A stretch of DNA of 64,000 nt from NCBI GenBank assembly GCA_036675275.1, contig JAKFFG010000023.1, positions 124,001 to 188,000 of the forward strand. The letters are read 5' to 3'. The number at the start of each line of letters is the position of its first letter. Position 1 is the stretch's first letter. Under the pieces are notes generated by a model that was given only the letters and a program-made list of their open reading frames with translations, searched no databases and was not told the origin of the DNA. This stretch comes from Pollutimonas sp036675275 (GTDB lineage Bacteria > Pseudomonadota > Gammaproteobacteria > Burkholderiales > Burkholderiaceae_B). Below, one piece after another: positions 27,554 to 37,400 of the stretch. A program made the translations under genes and the position numbers.

Positions 27554-28612
27554 ATGACAGCCCGCAAGATTCCCGTGACTGTAGTAAGCGGCTTCCTAGG
27601 AAGCGGAAAGACCACTTTCCTTAATCGCCTGCTGGCGTCACAGCTGGACGAGGTATCCGATACCGAATCCGCTGCACGCATCGTCGTGCTCGTCAATGAG
27701 CTGGGTACCGTCGAACTTGAGCATGCCATGGTACGCCATGTTGATGACAGCGTCGTGCTGCTGGATTCCGGTTGTATTTGCTGCACGGTGCGAGGCCAAT
27801 TGGTCGATACCTTGCGCGATTTATTTCTCGCGGCCCTGCACAAAAAGATACCGGTTTTTTCACGCGTCATCATAGAGACCACCGGCATCGCCGACCCGGC
27901 ACCGATCAGCTATACCCTGCGGTATGAACGCTTTCTCAGTGACCGTTATGTATACGACGGATGCATCTCCCTGGTCGATGCGGTCCTTGGCGTCCAACAG
28001 CTCCAGCACGAACGGGTGGCTGTTCAGCAAGCGGTGCTCGCCGATGTACTGGTGATCAGCAAGACGGATGTGGCGCCGCCAGGAGCGCTCGAACCGCTGC
28101 AGCAGGCACTTCGTCATGTAAACCCGGATGCCGTGCAATACCTGGCGCAGGACGCGCCACCCCTGCGCCAGCTGTTGCAGGCGCATTCCCTGCGGGCGAA
28201 CGTCGCCGGAACGGGATCCCGGTTTTTCTCATGGACTGGCGGCAAACCGAGGCATCCAGCATCGGTCCACGGTGATGTGCAAGTACTTACTATGTCGTGG
28301 CACACGCCCATTGAACGGCCGGCCTTCATCAAGGCCATGAGCGCTCTTCATGAAGACGACCGTATCGAGCTTTTACGAACAAAGGGCGTCCTGTGGTTGC
28401 TGGGGGACGACCAGGCCAGCGTCTTCCATGGCGTCCACAGGCAGTTGTATCCCTTGGCGCCGATGGAGAACTCCATGCTTGCCGTCGATCGAAAATCGGT
28501 ACTGGTATTGATATTCCGCCATCCCGGTCTCGCCGAGCTCGAGCGCATGCTTATGCAGCTTCTGCCCGGTGGACAACGGGTGCCGATGTCGCCTGGTGGC
28601 AACTTTGTGTAG
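27554..28612 (+). CDS. CobW/YjiA-family (G3E) GTP-binding protein
   Basis: 352-residue G3E GTPase. Walker A is GFLGSGKTTFLN (about 13-24), the metal-binding CxCC is in SGCICCTVRGQL (about 74-85), ETTGIADP follows as the Walker B/G3 region (about 110), and the G4-like SKTD appears in VLVISKTDVAPPG. A C-terminal CobW_C domain (VLTMSWHTPIERPAF, GVLWLLGDDQASVFHGVHRQ) completes it. These proteins act as metal chaperones or insertases, for zinc or cobalamin-related enzymes; the target here cannot be told. No recognisable Zur site was found upstream. Confidence 0.9.
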   Translation: MTARKIPVTVVSGFLGSGKTTFLNRLLASQLDEVSDTESAARIVVLVNELGTVELEHAMVRHVDDSVVLLDSGCICCTVRGQLVDTLRDLFLAALHKKIPVFSRVIIETTGIADPAPISYTLRYERFLSDRYVYDGCISLVDAVLGVQQLQHERVAVQQAVLADVLVISKTDVAPPGALEPLQQALRHVNPDAVQYLAQDAPPLRQLLQAHSLRANVAGTGSRFFSWTGGKPRHPASVHGDVQVLTMSWHTPIERPAFIKAMSALHEDDRIELLRTKGVLWLLGDDQASVFHGVHRQLYPLAPMENSMLAVDRKSVLVLIFRHPGLAELERMLMQLLPGGQRVPMSPGGNFV

Positions 28613-29167
28613 TGAAGTATTGCATTGTCCGCGGCCTGGTGGTGTAATGGGGCTGTTATGCCACAGGTTGGGGCGCGTTGATCATCAACACCGCTGTCCC
28701 GTCGTCCGCTGCGGTTTTTAATCAAACTAAACGCAAACAGACTGTCTCCTGCTGGCTTTTTGGTCCGCGATGATCCCATTCTCCGGCCACCGCAATATAA
28801 ATTGAATAATTTTTAAGCAGGCGTCTGTACGTACGTCAGGATGTCGTCCAATCATTGGCGAGCTTCCCTTGACGCATCGAAAGCGCTTGAACCACAATAT
28901 TTCACAGCAGCCCGCCGTCACCCCACGGGGTTCCCACGCCATGCTCGCGGTTCAAGCCAGGGCAGGCAAGGCTTAAGCGCTATGCATTGAAATAGGAACG
29001 ATGGCTACTATTCCGTATAAAACTGATCAACTGAATACCGGTGTAAGCGGCGGGCGCCGGGCTGCGGCCAGGTTTGGCTCGTGGGCAGGTTTTGCTGCCC
29101 GTTCGGCTGGCGCAGTAAGCGCCGTTAATGGCGCGCGCGCTAATTCATTTATTTTGGACAGGGCAAC
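28613..29167. other. Gene-poor stretch of about 550 bp
   Basis: I see no convincing coding region between the CobW-type gene and the tRNA terminator. The right part has short hairpins, for example GGGCAG (29083-29088) with CTGCCC (29095-29100), but no T-run. Short open frames here lack family features and a ribosome binding site. Confidence 0.6.
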
Positions 29168-29203
29168 AAAAAAGGGCCTATCGAATGTAACGATAGGCCC
29201 TTT
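29168..29203 (-). terminator. Rho-independent terminator of the initiator tRNA
   Basis: On the minus strand AAGGGCCTATCG, loop TTACATT, CGATAGGCCCTT form a 12-bp perfect stem, with a run of T after it (A-run at 29168-29173 on the plus strand). It begins 9 bp after the tRNA 3' end. Confidence 0.9.
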
Positions 29204-29211
29204 CGGAAAAC

Positions 29212-29288
29212 TGGTTGCGGGGACAGGATTTGAACCTGTGACCTTCGGGTTATGAGCCCGACGAGCTGCCAGACTGCTCCACCCCGCG
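29212..29288 (-). tRNA. Initiator tRNA-fMet (anticodon CAT)
   Basis: 77 nt including an encoded CCA. The acceptor stem starts CGCGGGG with the C1-A72 mismatch of initiator tRNAs, the anticodon loop is CTCATAA with three G-C pairs next to it (GGG/CCC), and the T loop is GGTTCAAATCC. A strong terminator lies just downstream. The gene is divergent from scpB, which starts 67 bp away. Confidence 0.95.
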
Positions 29289-29355
29289 TCTGAGAAAAGA
29301 ATAGTACCCCATACTTTGACTTAATGCAAGCGACTAGGCAGATATTCTGTAATTG

Positions 29356-30051
29356 ATGACTGATAATGAAATCGTCCGCGTGTTGGAAACGGCACTTTTA
29401 TGCGCCGACCAACCTATGCCTCTGGCAGAATTGCGTAAACTGTTTGCCGCCGAAGACTTTTCCAACGACGACTTGCGTCGCCATCTGGCACTTTTGCAGC
29501 TGGATTGGACTGAAAGAGGGCTGGAGCTGGTAAATCTTGCCACCGGGTGGCGGTTCCAGAGCCGTCCAGAAATGCAGCGTTATCTTGCGCGGCTGAATCC
29601 CGAGAAACCGCCTCGATATTCGCGCGCTGTGCTCGAAACCCTTGCGATCATTGCTTGGCGACAGCCGGTCACCCGCGGCGATATCGAAGACATACGCGGC
29701 GTGACAGTATCTTCGCAGATTGTCCGTACGCTGGAAGATCGGGGCTGGATAGAAGTGCTGGGCCACCGCGATGCGCCGGGGCGGCCCGCCTTGCTGGGCA
29801 CGACACGCCAGTTTCTTGATGACTTGGGCTTGAGGGCGCTCGATGAGCTTCCGGAACTGGAGTCTCAGGACGCCGTTGCGGCACTGGCCGGACTGGAGCT
29901 GGAAGTCGTGCCCGACGCGCTGGCGGTGTCTGAGCAACCGGCCGACGAAGTACAAGATTACACATCAACTGAATCAACGAATAACCCTGGCAACGGCGAG
30001 TCCGTGTCAGACGAACAAATACATATGGAGTACCTAAAAGAAAATGACTGA
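29356..30051 (+). CDS. scpB: ScpB, segregation and condensation protein B
   Basis: 231-residue kleisin-interacting subunit of the SMC-ScpA-ScpB complex that condenses and segregates chromosomes. Two winged-helix domains are visible; the clearest block is YSRAVLETLAIIAWRQPVTR followed by RGVTVSSQIVRTLEDRGWIE (about 92-135) and PGRPALLGTTRQFLDDLGL. The C-terminal 50 residues are an acidic tail. ATG 29356 is preceded by an in-frame TTG. scpA is not in the window. The end overlaps rluB by 8 bp, so the two are coupled. Confidence 0.93.
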   Translation: MTDNEIVRVLETALLCADQPMPLAELRKLFAAEDFSNDDLRRHLALLQLDWTERGLELVNLATGWRFQSRPEMQRYLARLNPEKPPRYSRAVLETLAIIAWRQPVTRGDIEDIRGVTVSSQIVRTLEDRGWIEVLGHRDAPGRPALLGTTRQFLDDLGLRALDELPELESQDAVAALAGLELEVVPDALAVSEQPADEVQDYTSTESTNNPGNGESVSDEQIHMEYLKEND

Positions 30052-32098
30052 CACCAACGAATTTGGTTCGCCTGCGGGCGAGGCCGCCATCCCCGCTGCC
30101 GCAGAGGCAGCAAATACTGATGACAAGACAGCGTCTCAGCGCGGGCGAGGCCGTAAGTTAAGGACTCCGTTCCGCCGTCGCCGGGGTGATGCGCAAGCCG
30201 ACATGCCCGAGGGTGTCGAGTCGACTGCGGCGCCGGAGGCTGCGGCGGAAGGCGATGCTGCTCCCCAGTCGGCCGCGGCCAAGCCGCCGCGCGCGCCGCG
30301 CCGCAGTAAAGCGGGCGTGGTCGTCGGGGCCGATGCCGCCGTCGCACCAGCCATCGTGTCCGAGAATTCTTCGCCGGCGCGTGCTCCACGGCGCAGCAAG
30401 AAAACCCAGGCAGACTCCGCGCCAGATGCGGTTGCGGTCCCGGCCCCCCGTGCCGCCCGTCGCGGCAAGGCCGCAGGGCCGGACGCGGTTGCGGCGGCCG
30501 GCGTACCGGCGGCCGGCGTACCGGCGGCCGGCGTACCGGCGACCGCCGCTGCTGCCCCGGCAGGGCGCGCGCCACGGCGCGGCAAGCCTTCGGCCGCAGC
30601 CGTTGCGGCTGCTGTCGAAGTTGGCATGGAAGCCCCTGTTTCGGGCAAGACGCCGGCCCGTGCCGGTAAGCAGGCCAGCAATGCAGAAAGCGAAAAAGAA
30701 GCGGAACGCGCATTGTCCTATCTGGACAGCGCCGCCAAGATGACGCAACGCCTGGGCAAGTATCTCAGTAGCGACGCGCTGATGCCCAAGTTGCACAAGG
30801 TACTGGCCGACGCGGGCGTCGGGTCCCGTCGTGAAATGGAAGAATTGATCGTAGCCGGTCGCGTTTCGGTCAATGGCGAGCCGGCTCACATCGGCCAGCG
30901 TGTAGGCGCAAACGATCAAGTGCGTGTCAACGGCCGGCCTGTTACCCGGCCCAATGCGCAAAAGCCGCCGCGCGTCATCCTGTATCACAAGCCTGCCGGC
31001 GAAATTGTCAGTCACGACGATCCCGAAGGGCGTGCGACCGTCTTCGCGCGCCTGCCCAAGATGCGCGTAGGGAAATGGCTGTCCGTCGGCCGGCTGGACC
31101 TGAATACCGAAGGCCTGCTCATACTTACTACATCGGGCGACCTGGCCAATCGCCTCACGCACCCGCGCTATGGCGCCGAACGCGAATATGCGGTCAGGGT
31201 GCTGGGCGAGCTCGGCGAAGAGCAGCAAGCCAGCCTCCTCAAGGGTGTCCAGCTTGAAGACGGCATTGCTCAATTCGGCATGCTCGAATACCTCGGGGGA
31301 GAGGGCAGCAACCGCTGGTATCGCGTCACGCTCAAAGAAGGGCGCAACCGCGAAGTTCGCCGCATGTTTGAAGCGGCGGGAGTCACGGTCAGCCGCTTGA
31401 TACGCACGCGTTTCGGCGAAGTGGTCCTGCCTCGCAATCTGCGTCGTGGCCGCTGGGAAGAGCTCGATGCCTCCATCGTAACGGCCTTGATGCTGCAGCT
31501 GGGTCTGCTGCGCGAAGATGACTCCGACGGACGGCCCGGTGCGGGCGGGCGCGGCGAGCGTCAGCCTATCTCGCACGACAGTGCATTGCCCCCGGGCTAC
31601 GGCACGATGGAGCGCAACGGCATGAATGGCGCCAAAGTCAGCCGCGGCGGTCGCCTGTCGGGAGGGCGTCCTCAGCGTAGCGCCGGCAACCAGGCATATC
31701 CTTCGGATCCCTACGGAACCGGGTTGACGATCGCAGGCGGACTGGCCAACGGCCATCCTGGCGGCGCCGCGGGCGGCGGTCGCTCCAAGAGCGGCGGAAA
31801 GGGCAAGAAACCAAGTGGTCCCGGACGAGGTCCTCGTGCGGAAGCGGGCGCCGCGCCTGATGCCCGCCGTCGCGGCCCCGGAGCCCGGGCGGGTTCCCCG
31901 GCGGGCCCCCGGCCGCCCCGCGGTGAAGCCAAGGCGGGTGCCGCGGCACCCGCACGCGCAAGGTCCGGTAACGGAAAGCCGGGAGGCGGTCGCTCTCGCG
32001 GACCGGCAACCGCGCGTGGCGACGACTGGCAGCCGCGCGGGGCTTCGGCGCATGAGTCTCATCTGGGTAAACTGGGTGGGCGCGGTCGGGACCGCTGA
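30044..32098 (+). CDS. rluB: RluB-type 23S rRNA pseudouridine synthase with long low-complexity tails
   Basis: 684 residues, more than twice the catalytic unit of RsuA/RluB enzymes (about 230-290). Residues 1-235 are rich in Ala, Pro and Arg, with SRRSK-like basic clusters and a short repeat AAGVP. The S4 domain starts at about 245 (MPKLHKVLADAGVGSRREME) and the catalytic Asp lies in GRLDLNTEGLLILT (about 349). REVRRMFEAAGVTVSRLIR is the second family motif. From about 496 to the end the sequence is Gly/Arg/Pro-rich and strongly basic, like an RNA-binding tail. It overlaps scpB by 8 bp. RluB makes pseudouridine 2605 in E. coli 23S rRNA. Confidence 0.92.
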   Translation: MTDTNEFGSPAGEAAIPAAAEAANTDDKTASQRGRGRKLRTPFRRRRGDAQADMPEGVESTAAPEAAAEGDAAPQSAAAKPPRAPRRSKAGVVVGADAAVAPAIVSENSSPARAPRRSKKTQADSAPDAVAVPAPRAARRGKAAGPDAVAAAGVPAAGVPAAGVPATAAAAPAGRAPRRGKPSAAAVAAAVEVGMEAPVSGKTPARAGKQASNAESEKEAERALSYLDSAAKMTQRLGKYLSSDALMPKLHKVLADAGVGSRREMEELIVAGRVSVNGEPAHIGQRVGANDQVRVNGRPVTRPNAQKPPRVILYHKPAGEIVSHDDPEGRATVFARLPKMRVGKWLSVGRLDLNTEGLLILTTSGDLANRLTHPRYGAEREYAVRVLGELGEEQQASLLKGVQLEDGIAQFGMLEYLGGEGSNRWYRVTLKEGRNREVRRMFEAAGVTVSRLIRTRFGEVVLPRNLRRGRWEELDASIVTALMLQLGLLREDDSDGRPGAGGRGERQPISHDSALPPGYGTMERNGMNGAKVSRGGRLSGGRPQRSAGNQAYPSDPYGTGLTIAGGLANGHPGGAAGGGRSKSGGKGKKPSGPGRGPRAEAGAAPDARRRGPGARAGSPAGPRPPRGEAKAGAAAPARARSGNGKPGGGRSRGPATARGDDWQPRGASAHESHLGKLGGRGRDR
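30494..30538 (+). repeat. Three perfect 15-bp tandem repeats inside rluB
   Basis: GCGGCCGGCGTACCG is repeated three times without change (30494-30508, 30509-30523, 30524-30538), encoding successive AAGVP units in the low-complexity N-terminal region. The unit is a multiple of three, so copy-number change would keep the frame. Confidence 0.95.
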
Positions 32099-32253
32099 GC
32101 GCCATCTCAGGTGCAGCGGCGGTGCGTTGCGGTCATATCGCGGCGCACGCAATACCGGCATCTCGGCGCCGTCCGCCGGCGCTGATGTTGCTTTTTTATT
32201 GTAAGTTCCAGTGATAGCAGGAAATTTTGCAATTCTCTGTTAGAATATAGGGC

Positions 32254-32281
32254 TTTACAGCTATATTGTTTTTGATTATGC
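32254..32281 (+). promoter_or_regulatory. Possible sigma-70 promoter of the rimP operon
   Basis: TTTACA (32254-32259), 16-bp spacer, and TTATGC (32276-32281) preceded by TGA as an extended -10 element. Weak sequence-only call. Confidence 0.35.
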
Positions 32282-32410
32282 GGGCACTTTGTTACGGCAA
32301 AGTGCTTTAAGCGCCGGCAGTAGCGGGTGTTGACAATGTGGCGGCACATTTCGAATGCGTCGGGCTGGTTCGGGCTTAGGTCCTGGAGCCGTCTCAATAC
32401 GTGATAACAG

Positions 32411-32439
32411 TGGGCTGGTGCATACAGCCCATTTTTTTT
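32411..32439 (+). terminator. Terminator-like hairpin immediately upstream of rimP
   Basis: TGGGCTG (32411-32417), loop GTGCATA, CAGCCCA (32425-32431), then eight T (32432-32439). The rimP ATG is at 32447, only 7 bp beyond, leaving no room for a promoter in between. The structure fits an attenuator in the operon leader. Confidence 0.8.
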
Positions 32440-32446
32440 GGATTTT

Positions 32447-32935
32447 ATGGCAGATATATTCGTTTTGACACAAGAGGCTCTGGCCGGTATGGATATCGAG
32501 CTTGTCGATGTGGAACGCGCCCCTTTGGGGCTTTTGCGCGTTACGATCGATCGTCCCGAAGGTGTGCGAATCGAAGACTGCGAACAAGTTTCAAAACAGT
32601 TGTCCCGGGTCTTCGAGGTCGAGAACGTCGACTACAAGCGCCTGGAAGTCGGTTCGCCCGGCATCGACCGTCCATTGAAGCGGCTTGCCGATTTCATACG
32701 GTTTGCCAACGAGCGTATCGAAATCAAGTTGCGCGAGGCCGTCGATAACCGCAAGACGTACTCAGGTACGCTGCGCGTTCCCGAGAATGCGGCCGCCGAT
32801 GCATCCTCTGCTCCTGTGTTCGGTCTCGAGCTCGAAACCAAGTCCGGTGAAGCCCAGGTTTTAAGCTTCACTTTCGACGACGTCGACCGAGCCAAGCTGG
32901 ATCCCATTATTGATTTCAAGGGTAAGAAGCGATGA
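32447..32935 (+). CDS. rimP: RimP, 30S ribosome maturation factor
   Basis: 162-residue factor for 30S subunit assembly. Family blocks are GMDIELVDVERAPLGLLRVT (about 14-33), the IDRPEGVRIEDCEQVSKQLS stretch, and the conserved LEVGSPGIDRPLK (about 66-78). ATG 32447 is used because the family begins MADIF or similar; the upstream in-frame TTG 32438 lies in the T-run of the hairpin. Its stop overlaps the nusA start as ATGA. First gene of the translation and transcription factor operon. Confidence 0.93.
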   Translation: MADIFVLTQEALAGMDIELVDVERAPLGLLRVTIDRPEGVRIEDCEQVSKQLSRVFEVENVDYKRLEVGSPGIDRPLKRLADFIRFANERIEIKLREAVDNRKTYSGTLRVPENAAADASSAPVFGLELETKSGEAQVLSFTFDDVDRAKLDPIIDFKGKKR

Positions 32936-34413
32936 GTCGCGAAATTCTTTTATTGGTTGACGCCTTAGCGCGTGAAAAAAACGTAGCGCGCGAAGTTGTC
33001 TTCGAAGCGCTAGAAAACGCTCTGGCGTCTGCCATGAAAAAGCGCTTCAAGGAAGACGCTGACATACGTGTGTCCATCGATCGCGCTACCGGCGAGCACG
33101 AAGGATTCCGTCGCTGGCTCGTCGTGCCCGACGATGCGGGCCTGCAAGAGCCGGATCAGCAGGAACTCTATTCCGAAGCCCAGGAAATCGTCCCTGGTAT
33201 CGAAGTCGGCGATTACATCGAAGACGCCCTCGAACCCATCGAGTTCGGCCGCATCGGCGCGCAAGCTGCCAAGCAGGCCATTCTGCAGAAAATCCGCGAT
33301 GCCGAGCGCGAGCAGGTACTGAACGATTTCCTCGAGCGCGGGGAAAACATCATATCGGGCACCGTCAAGCGCATGGACAAGGGCGACGCCATTATCGAAA
33401 CGGGCAAGATCGAAGCCCGTTTGCCGCGCTCGGAAATGATACCCAAGGAAAATATCCGGGTCGGCGATCGTATCCGTTCGTGGGTCCTGAAGGTGGATCA
33501 CACGGCTCGCGGCCAGCAGGTCATTCTTTCCCGCACGGCGCCCGAATTCATCCGTCAGCTGTTCGAGAACGAAGTTCCCGAAATCGAACAAGGATTGCTC
33601 GAGATCAAGGCGGCTGCCCGCGATGCCGGCGTGCGCGCCAAGATCGCGGTCATCGCCTACGACAAGCGTATCGATCCCATCGGCACATGTGTCGGAATGC
33701 GCGGTTCGCGCGTTACGGCAGTGCGCAACGAGCTTGGCGGCGAGCAGGTTGATATCGTATTATGGGCGGAAGATCCGGCCGAGTTCGTTATCGGCGCTCT
33801 GGCGCCGGCACATGTCGAATCCATTGTCGTCGACGAAGACAAGCACGCCATGGATGTCGTGGTCGACGCCGAGAACCTGCCCAAGGCCATCGGCGCCCGC
33901 GGCCAGAACGTTCGCCTTGCTTCCGAGCTTACCGGCTGGCAGATCAACATCATGACGCCGGAAGAAAGCCAGAATCGCCAGGAAGAAGAGCGCAGCGGTT
34001 TGCGCCAGACATTTACCAGCAGGCTCGATGTCGACGAAGAAGTCGCCGACATCCTTATTGATGAAGGCTTTACCGGCCTCGAAGAAATTGCCTACGTGCC
34101 TTTGCAGGAATTGCTTGAAATCGAAGCGTTCGACGAAGATACGATCAACGAACTCCGTACGCGCGCCCGCAACGCTCTTCTGACCGAGGCAATTGCTCAG
34201 GAAGAACGCGTGCAGACGGCGCAAAATCTGTTGGAAGTGCAAGGGATTACCCCGGAACTGGTTGCCAAGCTGGCTGAAAAAGAGGTTCTCACCCTCGATG
34301 ATCTGGCTGAGTTGTCAACCGATGAGCTGTCGGAAATTACCGGTTTGTCCGACGAAGAGGCTAGTCAGATGATTATGCACGCTCGCGCTCACTGGTTCGA
34401 CGACGAAGCCTGA
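32932..34413 (+). CDS. nusA: NusA, transcription termination/antitermination factor
   Basis: 493-residue RNA polymerase-binding factor controlling pausing, termination and antitermination. Domains in order: N-terminal polymerase-binding domain with EKNVAREVVFEALENALASA, an S1 domain (about 135-200, GTVKRMDKGDAIIETG), two KH domains (IDPIGTCVGMRGSRVTAVRN near 245 and PKAIGARGQNVRLASELTGW near 320), and two acidic C-terminal repeats with helix-hairpin-helix pairs (LIDEGFTGLEEIAYVP, LAEKEVLTLDDLAELS). Length is as in E. coli (495). It overlaps rimP by 4 bp and infB follows after 66 bp. Confidence 0.97.
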   Translation: MSREILLLVDALAREKNVAREVVFEALENALASAMKKRFKEDADIRVSIDRATGEHEGFRRWLVVPDDAGLQEPDQQELYSEAQEIVPGIEVGDYIEDALEPIEFGRIGAQAAKQAILQKIRDAEREQVLNDFLERGENIISGTVKRMDKGDAIIETGKIEARLPRSEMIPKENIRVGDRIRSWVLKVDHTARGQQVILSRTAPEFIRQLFENEVPEIEQGLLEIKAAARDAGVRAKIAVIAYDKRIDPIGTCVGMRGSRVTAVRNELGGEQVDIVLWAEDPAEFVIGALAPAHVESIVVDEDKHAMDVVVDAENLPKAIGARGQNVRLASELTGWQINIMTPEESQNRQEEERSGLRQTFTSRLDVDEEVADILIDEGFTGLEEIAYVPLQELLEIEAFDEDTINELRTRARNALLTEAIAQEERVQTAQNLLEVQGITPELVAKLAEKEVLTLDDLAELSTDELSEITGLSDEEASQMIMHARAHWFDDEA

Positions 34414-34479
34414 TACCCAGGCTGAATGAGTCAGGGTGTATTTATTGAAAAATAGTTGTAGTAAGCAAGAGAGAGTCGA

Positions 34480-37400
34480 ATGTTGAGTAACACCGTCGCC
34501 CAGTTCGCTGTTGAACTGAAAATGCCCGCCAACGTACTGCTGGATCAGCTGCGTTCGGCAGGTGTTGAACTCAAGTCGGTTGACGATGCCGTCACCGACG
34601 CGGATAAGGCGAAACTTCTCGAGTCGTTGCGCCGCTCCCACGGCGGGTCCGAGGGCAAGAAAATCACCCTGACTCGTCGCCAGACCTCCGAGATCCGGCA
34701 GGCTGATGGTTCCGGCCGCTCGCGCACCATCCAGGTGGAAGTGCGCAAGAAGCGCGTGTTCGTCAAGCGCGACCCGTCTGAAGCCGGCGCGGAAGCCATC
34801 AAGGGCGAAGACCTTCCTCTCTCTGCCGAGTCAGAAAACGATGTGCCGGAGCAGTTGCACACTGAAGCGCCCGTTGCGGCGCCAGATGCGCAGGCGGCTC
34901 TGACAGACAGCGCACCGCTTCAGGCCGAAGCGCAGGATTCGTCCACCGACCAGGATGACGCCGGCAAGTCCGAGCAAGCTTCCAGCGTAGACGCCAGCGT
35001 CGAGTCGGCCGAATCTGCCGCGCCGGTCGAGGCTGCCGATACGAAAGCGGCTGATGCCGATACGGCAGCAAAACAGCAAACAGCCGGGAAATCCCAGCAA
35101 GCAGCGGTGGAAGCCGCGGCTCCCGAGGCCGCTCAGACCGAAGCGCCTGCCCACGATGCAGCGTCTGCGGATGCTTCCGCCAAGGCCGCAGAACCTGTCG
35201 CGCCTGCCGCCGAGCCGGTCAAGAAAGGTTCCGGGCAACAGCCTGCTGAATCCAAGGCAGCCGATTCCAAAGCAGCGGAAACAACACCTGATCAGGCAGC
35301 GGCGCCGGAAGCTGCTGCAGACGCGGCCGTTTCCGAAACGTCGACTTCCAAAACCTCGGCTTCCGAAACACCAGCTCCCGAAGCAACGCCTGCCAAGGCA
35401 GCCGCACCAGCTGGCGCCAGGCCTGGCAAGACAGCATTCAAGCGGGTTCCTCCCGCAGCTCCGGTCGTCGACGAGGGCCGCGAACGCGCCCGTCGCGCTT
35501 CAGAAGCGGAAGCCGCCGCCCTGCGGGAGATGCTCAGTCGTCCACGCAAGGTTCTCAAGGCGCCCGAGCCCGAACCGGGCGCCATATCCGGTACGCTGCA
35601 TAAGCCGGCCGGTGTAAAGGGTGCCAAAAAAGACGGCAAGGCTGGCGACACCAAGAAAGTGGTCAAGGCTACCGAAGTCTCCACTTCCTGGACCGACGAC
35701 AGTGGTCGCAAGAAGCCGGCTGCCAAGGCCGATGCGCCTCCGGCAAGTCCCAGCCGCGACGGTTGGCGCGCAGGCGGCAAGGCTGGCAAGGGTGGAAATG
35801 CCCGCGGCGGCCGCAACAGGCATGCTCAACCCGAGCGCAAAGAACCTCAGGCCATCGAATTCATTGCCCGGGAAGTCCATGTGCCCGAGACCATATCTGT
35901 GGCCGATCTGGCGCACAAAATGTCTGTCAAGGCTGCTGAAGTCATCAAGCACCTGATGAAGCTTGGCCAGATGGTCACCATCAACCAGGTCCTCGATCAG
36001 GAGACCGCCATGATCGTGGTCGAAGAACTCGGTCACGTTGCCATCGCGGCGAAGCTCGACGATCCTGAAGCCTTTCTCGAACTGACTGAAGCGGCCGAAG
36101 AGGCCGACGCCTTGCCGCGCGCACCTGTGGTCACCGTCATGGGTCACGTCGACCACGGCAAGACCTCGCTGCTCGACTATATTCGTCGCGCCAAGGTTGC
36201 CTCGGGCGAAGCCGGCGGCATTACCCAGCATATTGGCGCCTACAACGTCAAGACCGAGCGTGGCATGGTCACCTTCCTCGACACCCCGGGCCATGAGGCG
36301 TTTACCGCCATGCGGGCCCGCGGAGCGAAGGCTACCGATATCGTCATTCTCGTTGTTGCCGCCGACGACGGCGTCATGCCGCAGACCAAAGAAGCCATCC
36401 ATCACGCCAAGGCCGCGGGCGTACCCCTGGTTGTGGCGATCACCAAGATCGACAAGCCCGATGGCAATCCTGAGCGGGTCAAGCAGGAACTCGTGGCCGA
36501 GCAGGTCGTTCCCGAAGAGTACGGCGGCGACGTTCCCTTTATCGGTGTTTCGGCCAAAACCGGCCAAGGCATTGACGACTTGCTGGAAAACGTACTGCTT
36601 CAAGCCGAAATCCTCGAGCTCAAGGCTCCTGTCGAGGCGCCTGCCAAGGGTATTGTGATCGAAGCGCGCCTGGACAAGGGCCGCGGTCCTGTCGCAACCA
36701 TCCTGGTGCTAAGCGGTACTTTGAATCGCGGCGACGCCGTCCTGGCCGGTGCGAGCTTCGGCCGGGTCCGTGCCATGCTCAATGAAAACGGCAAGCCGGT
36801 CAACAGCGCGGGTCCTTCGATTCCTGTCGAAATCCAGGGCCTCACTGAAGTGCCGGCCGCTGGCGACGAAGTCATCGCCATGGTCGACGAGCGCAAGGCG
36901 CGTGAAATCGCGCTGTTCCGCCAAGGGAAGTTCCGCGACGTCAAGCTGGCCCGCCAACAGGCAGCCAAGCTCGAATCGATGTTCGAGAATATCGGCGAAG
37001 GTACGCAAACCCTGGCCCTTATCGTCAAGACGGACGTCCAGGGCTCGCAAGAGGCGCTGGTGTCCTCACTGGTCAAGCTGTCTACCGACGAAGTCCGTGT
37101 GCAGGTTGTGCACGCAGCGGTGGGCGGTATCTCGGAAAGCGACGTCAACCTGGCAATTGCTTCGCGTGCCGTGGTAATCGGCTTTAACGTGCGCGCCGAA
37201 CAAAGCGCCAAGAAACTGGCCGAACATAACGGCATCGACCTGCGCTACTACAACATCATTTACGATGCGATCGACGATGTACGCAATGCCATGTCCGGCA
37301 TGTTGGCGCCCGAGAAGCGTGAAGAAGTCATCGGCATGGTCGAGATCCGCGAGGTCTACAGCATTTCCCGTGTGGGCAATATCGCAGGTTGCATGGTCAC

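Larger units (their letters stand above)
32099..32446 (+). promoter_or_regulatory. Leader region of the rimP-nusA-infB operon
   Basis: 348 bp without a gene between rluB and rimP. It holds a possible promoter (32254-32281), a hairpin with arms GCACTTT (32284-32290) and AAAGTGC (32299-32305), and a terminator-like hairpin just before rimP. TGCTTTAA at 32302-32309 is faintly boxA-like. The layout suggests an attenuated or antiterminated operon, which would suit NusA autocontrol. Confidence 0.5.

Noticed and set aside
29083..29130. Short hairpins in the gap before the tRNA, as a possible small RNA
   Set aside because: No promoter, T-run or conserved RNA motif could be seen; composition alone explains short GC stems.
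29001..29255. An 84-codon open frame ending in GTGFEPVTFGL
   Set aside because: Its end is the antisense translation of the initiator tRNA gene (the well-known false GTGFEPVTFGL tail) and it also reads through the terminator.
30158..32161. A 667-codon minus-strand open frame opposite rluB
   Set aside because: Antisense shadow of a GC-rich, low-complexity gene; no family motif and no ribosome binding site.
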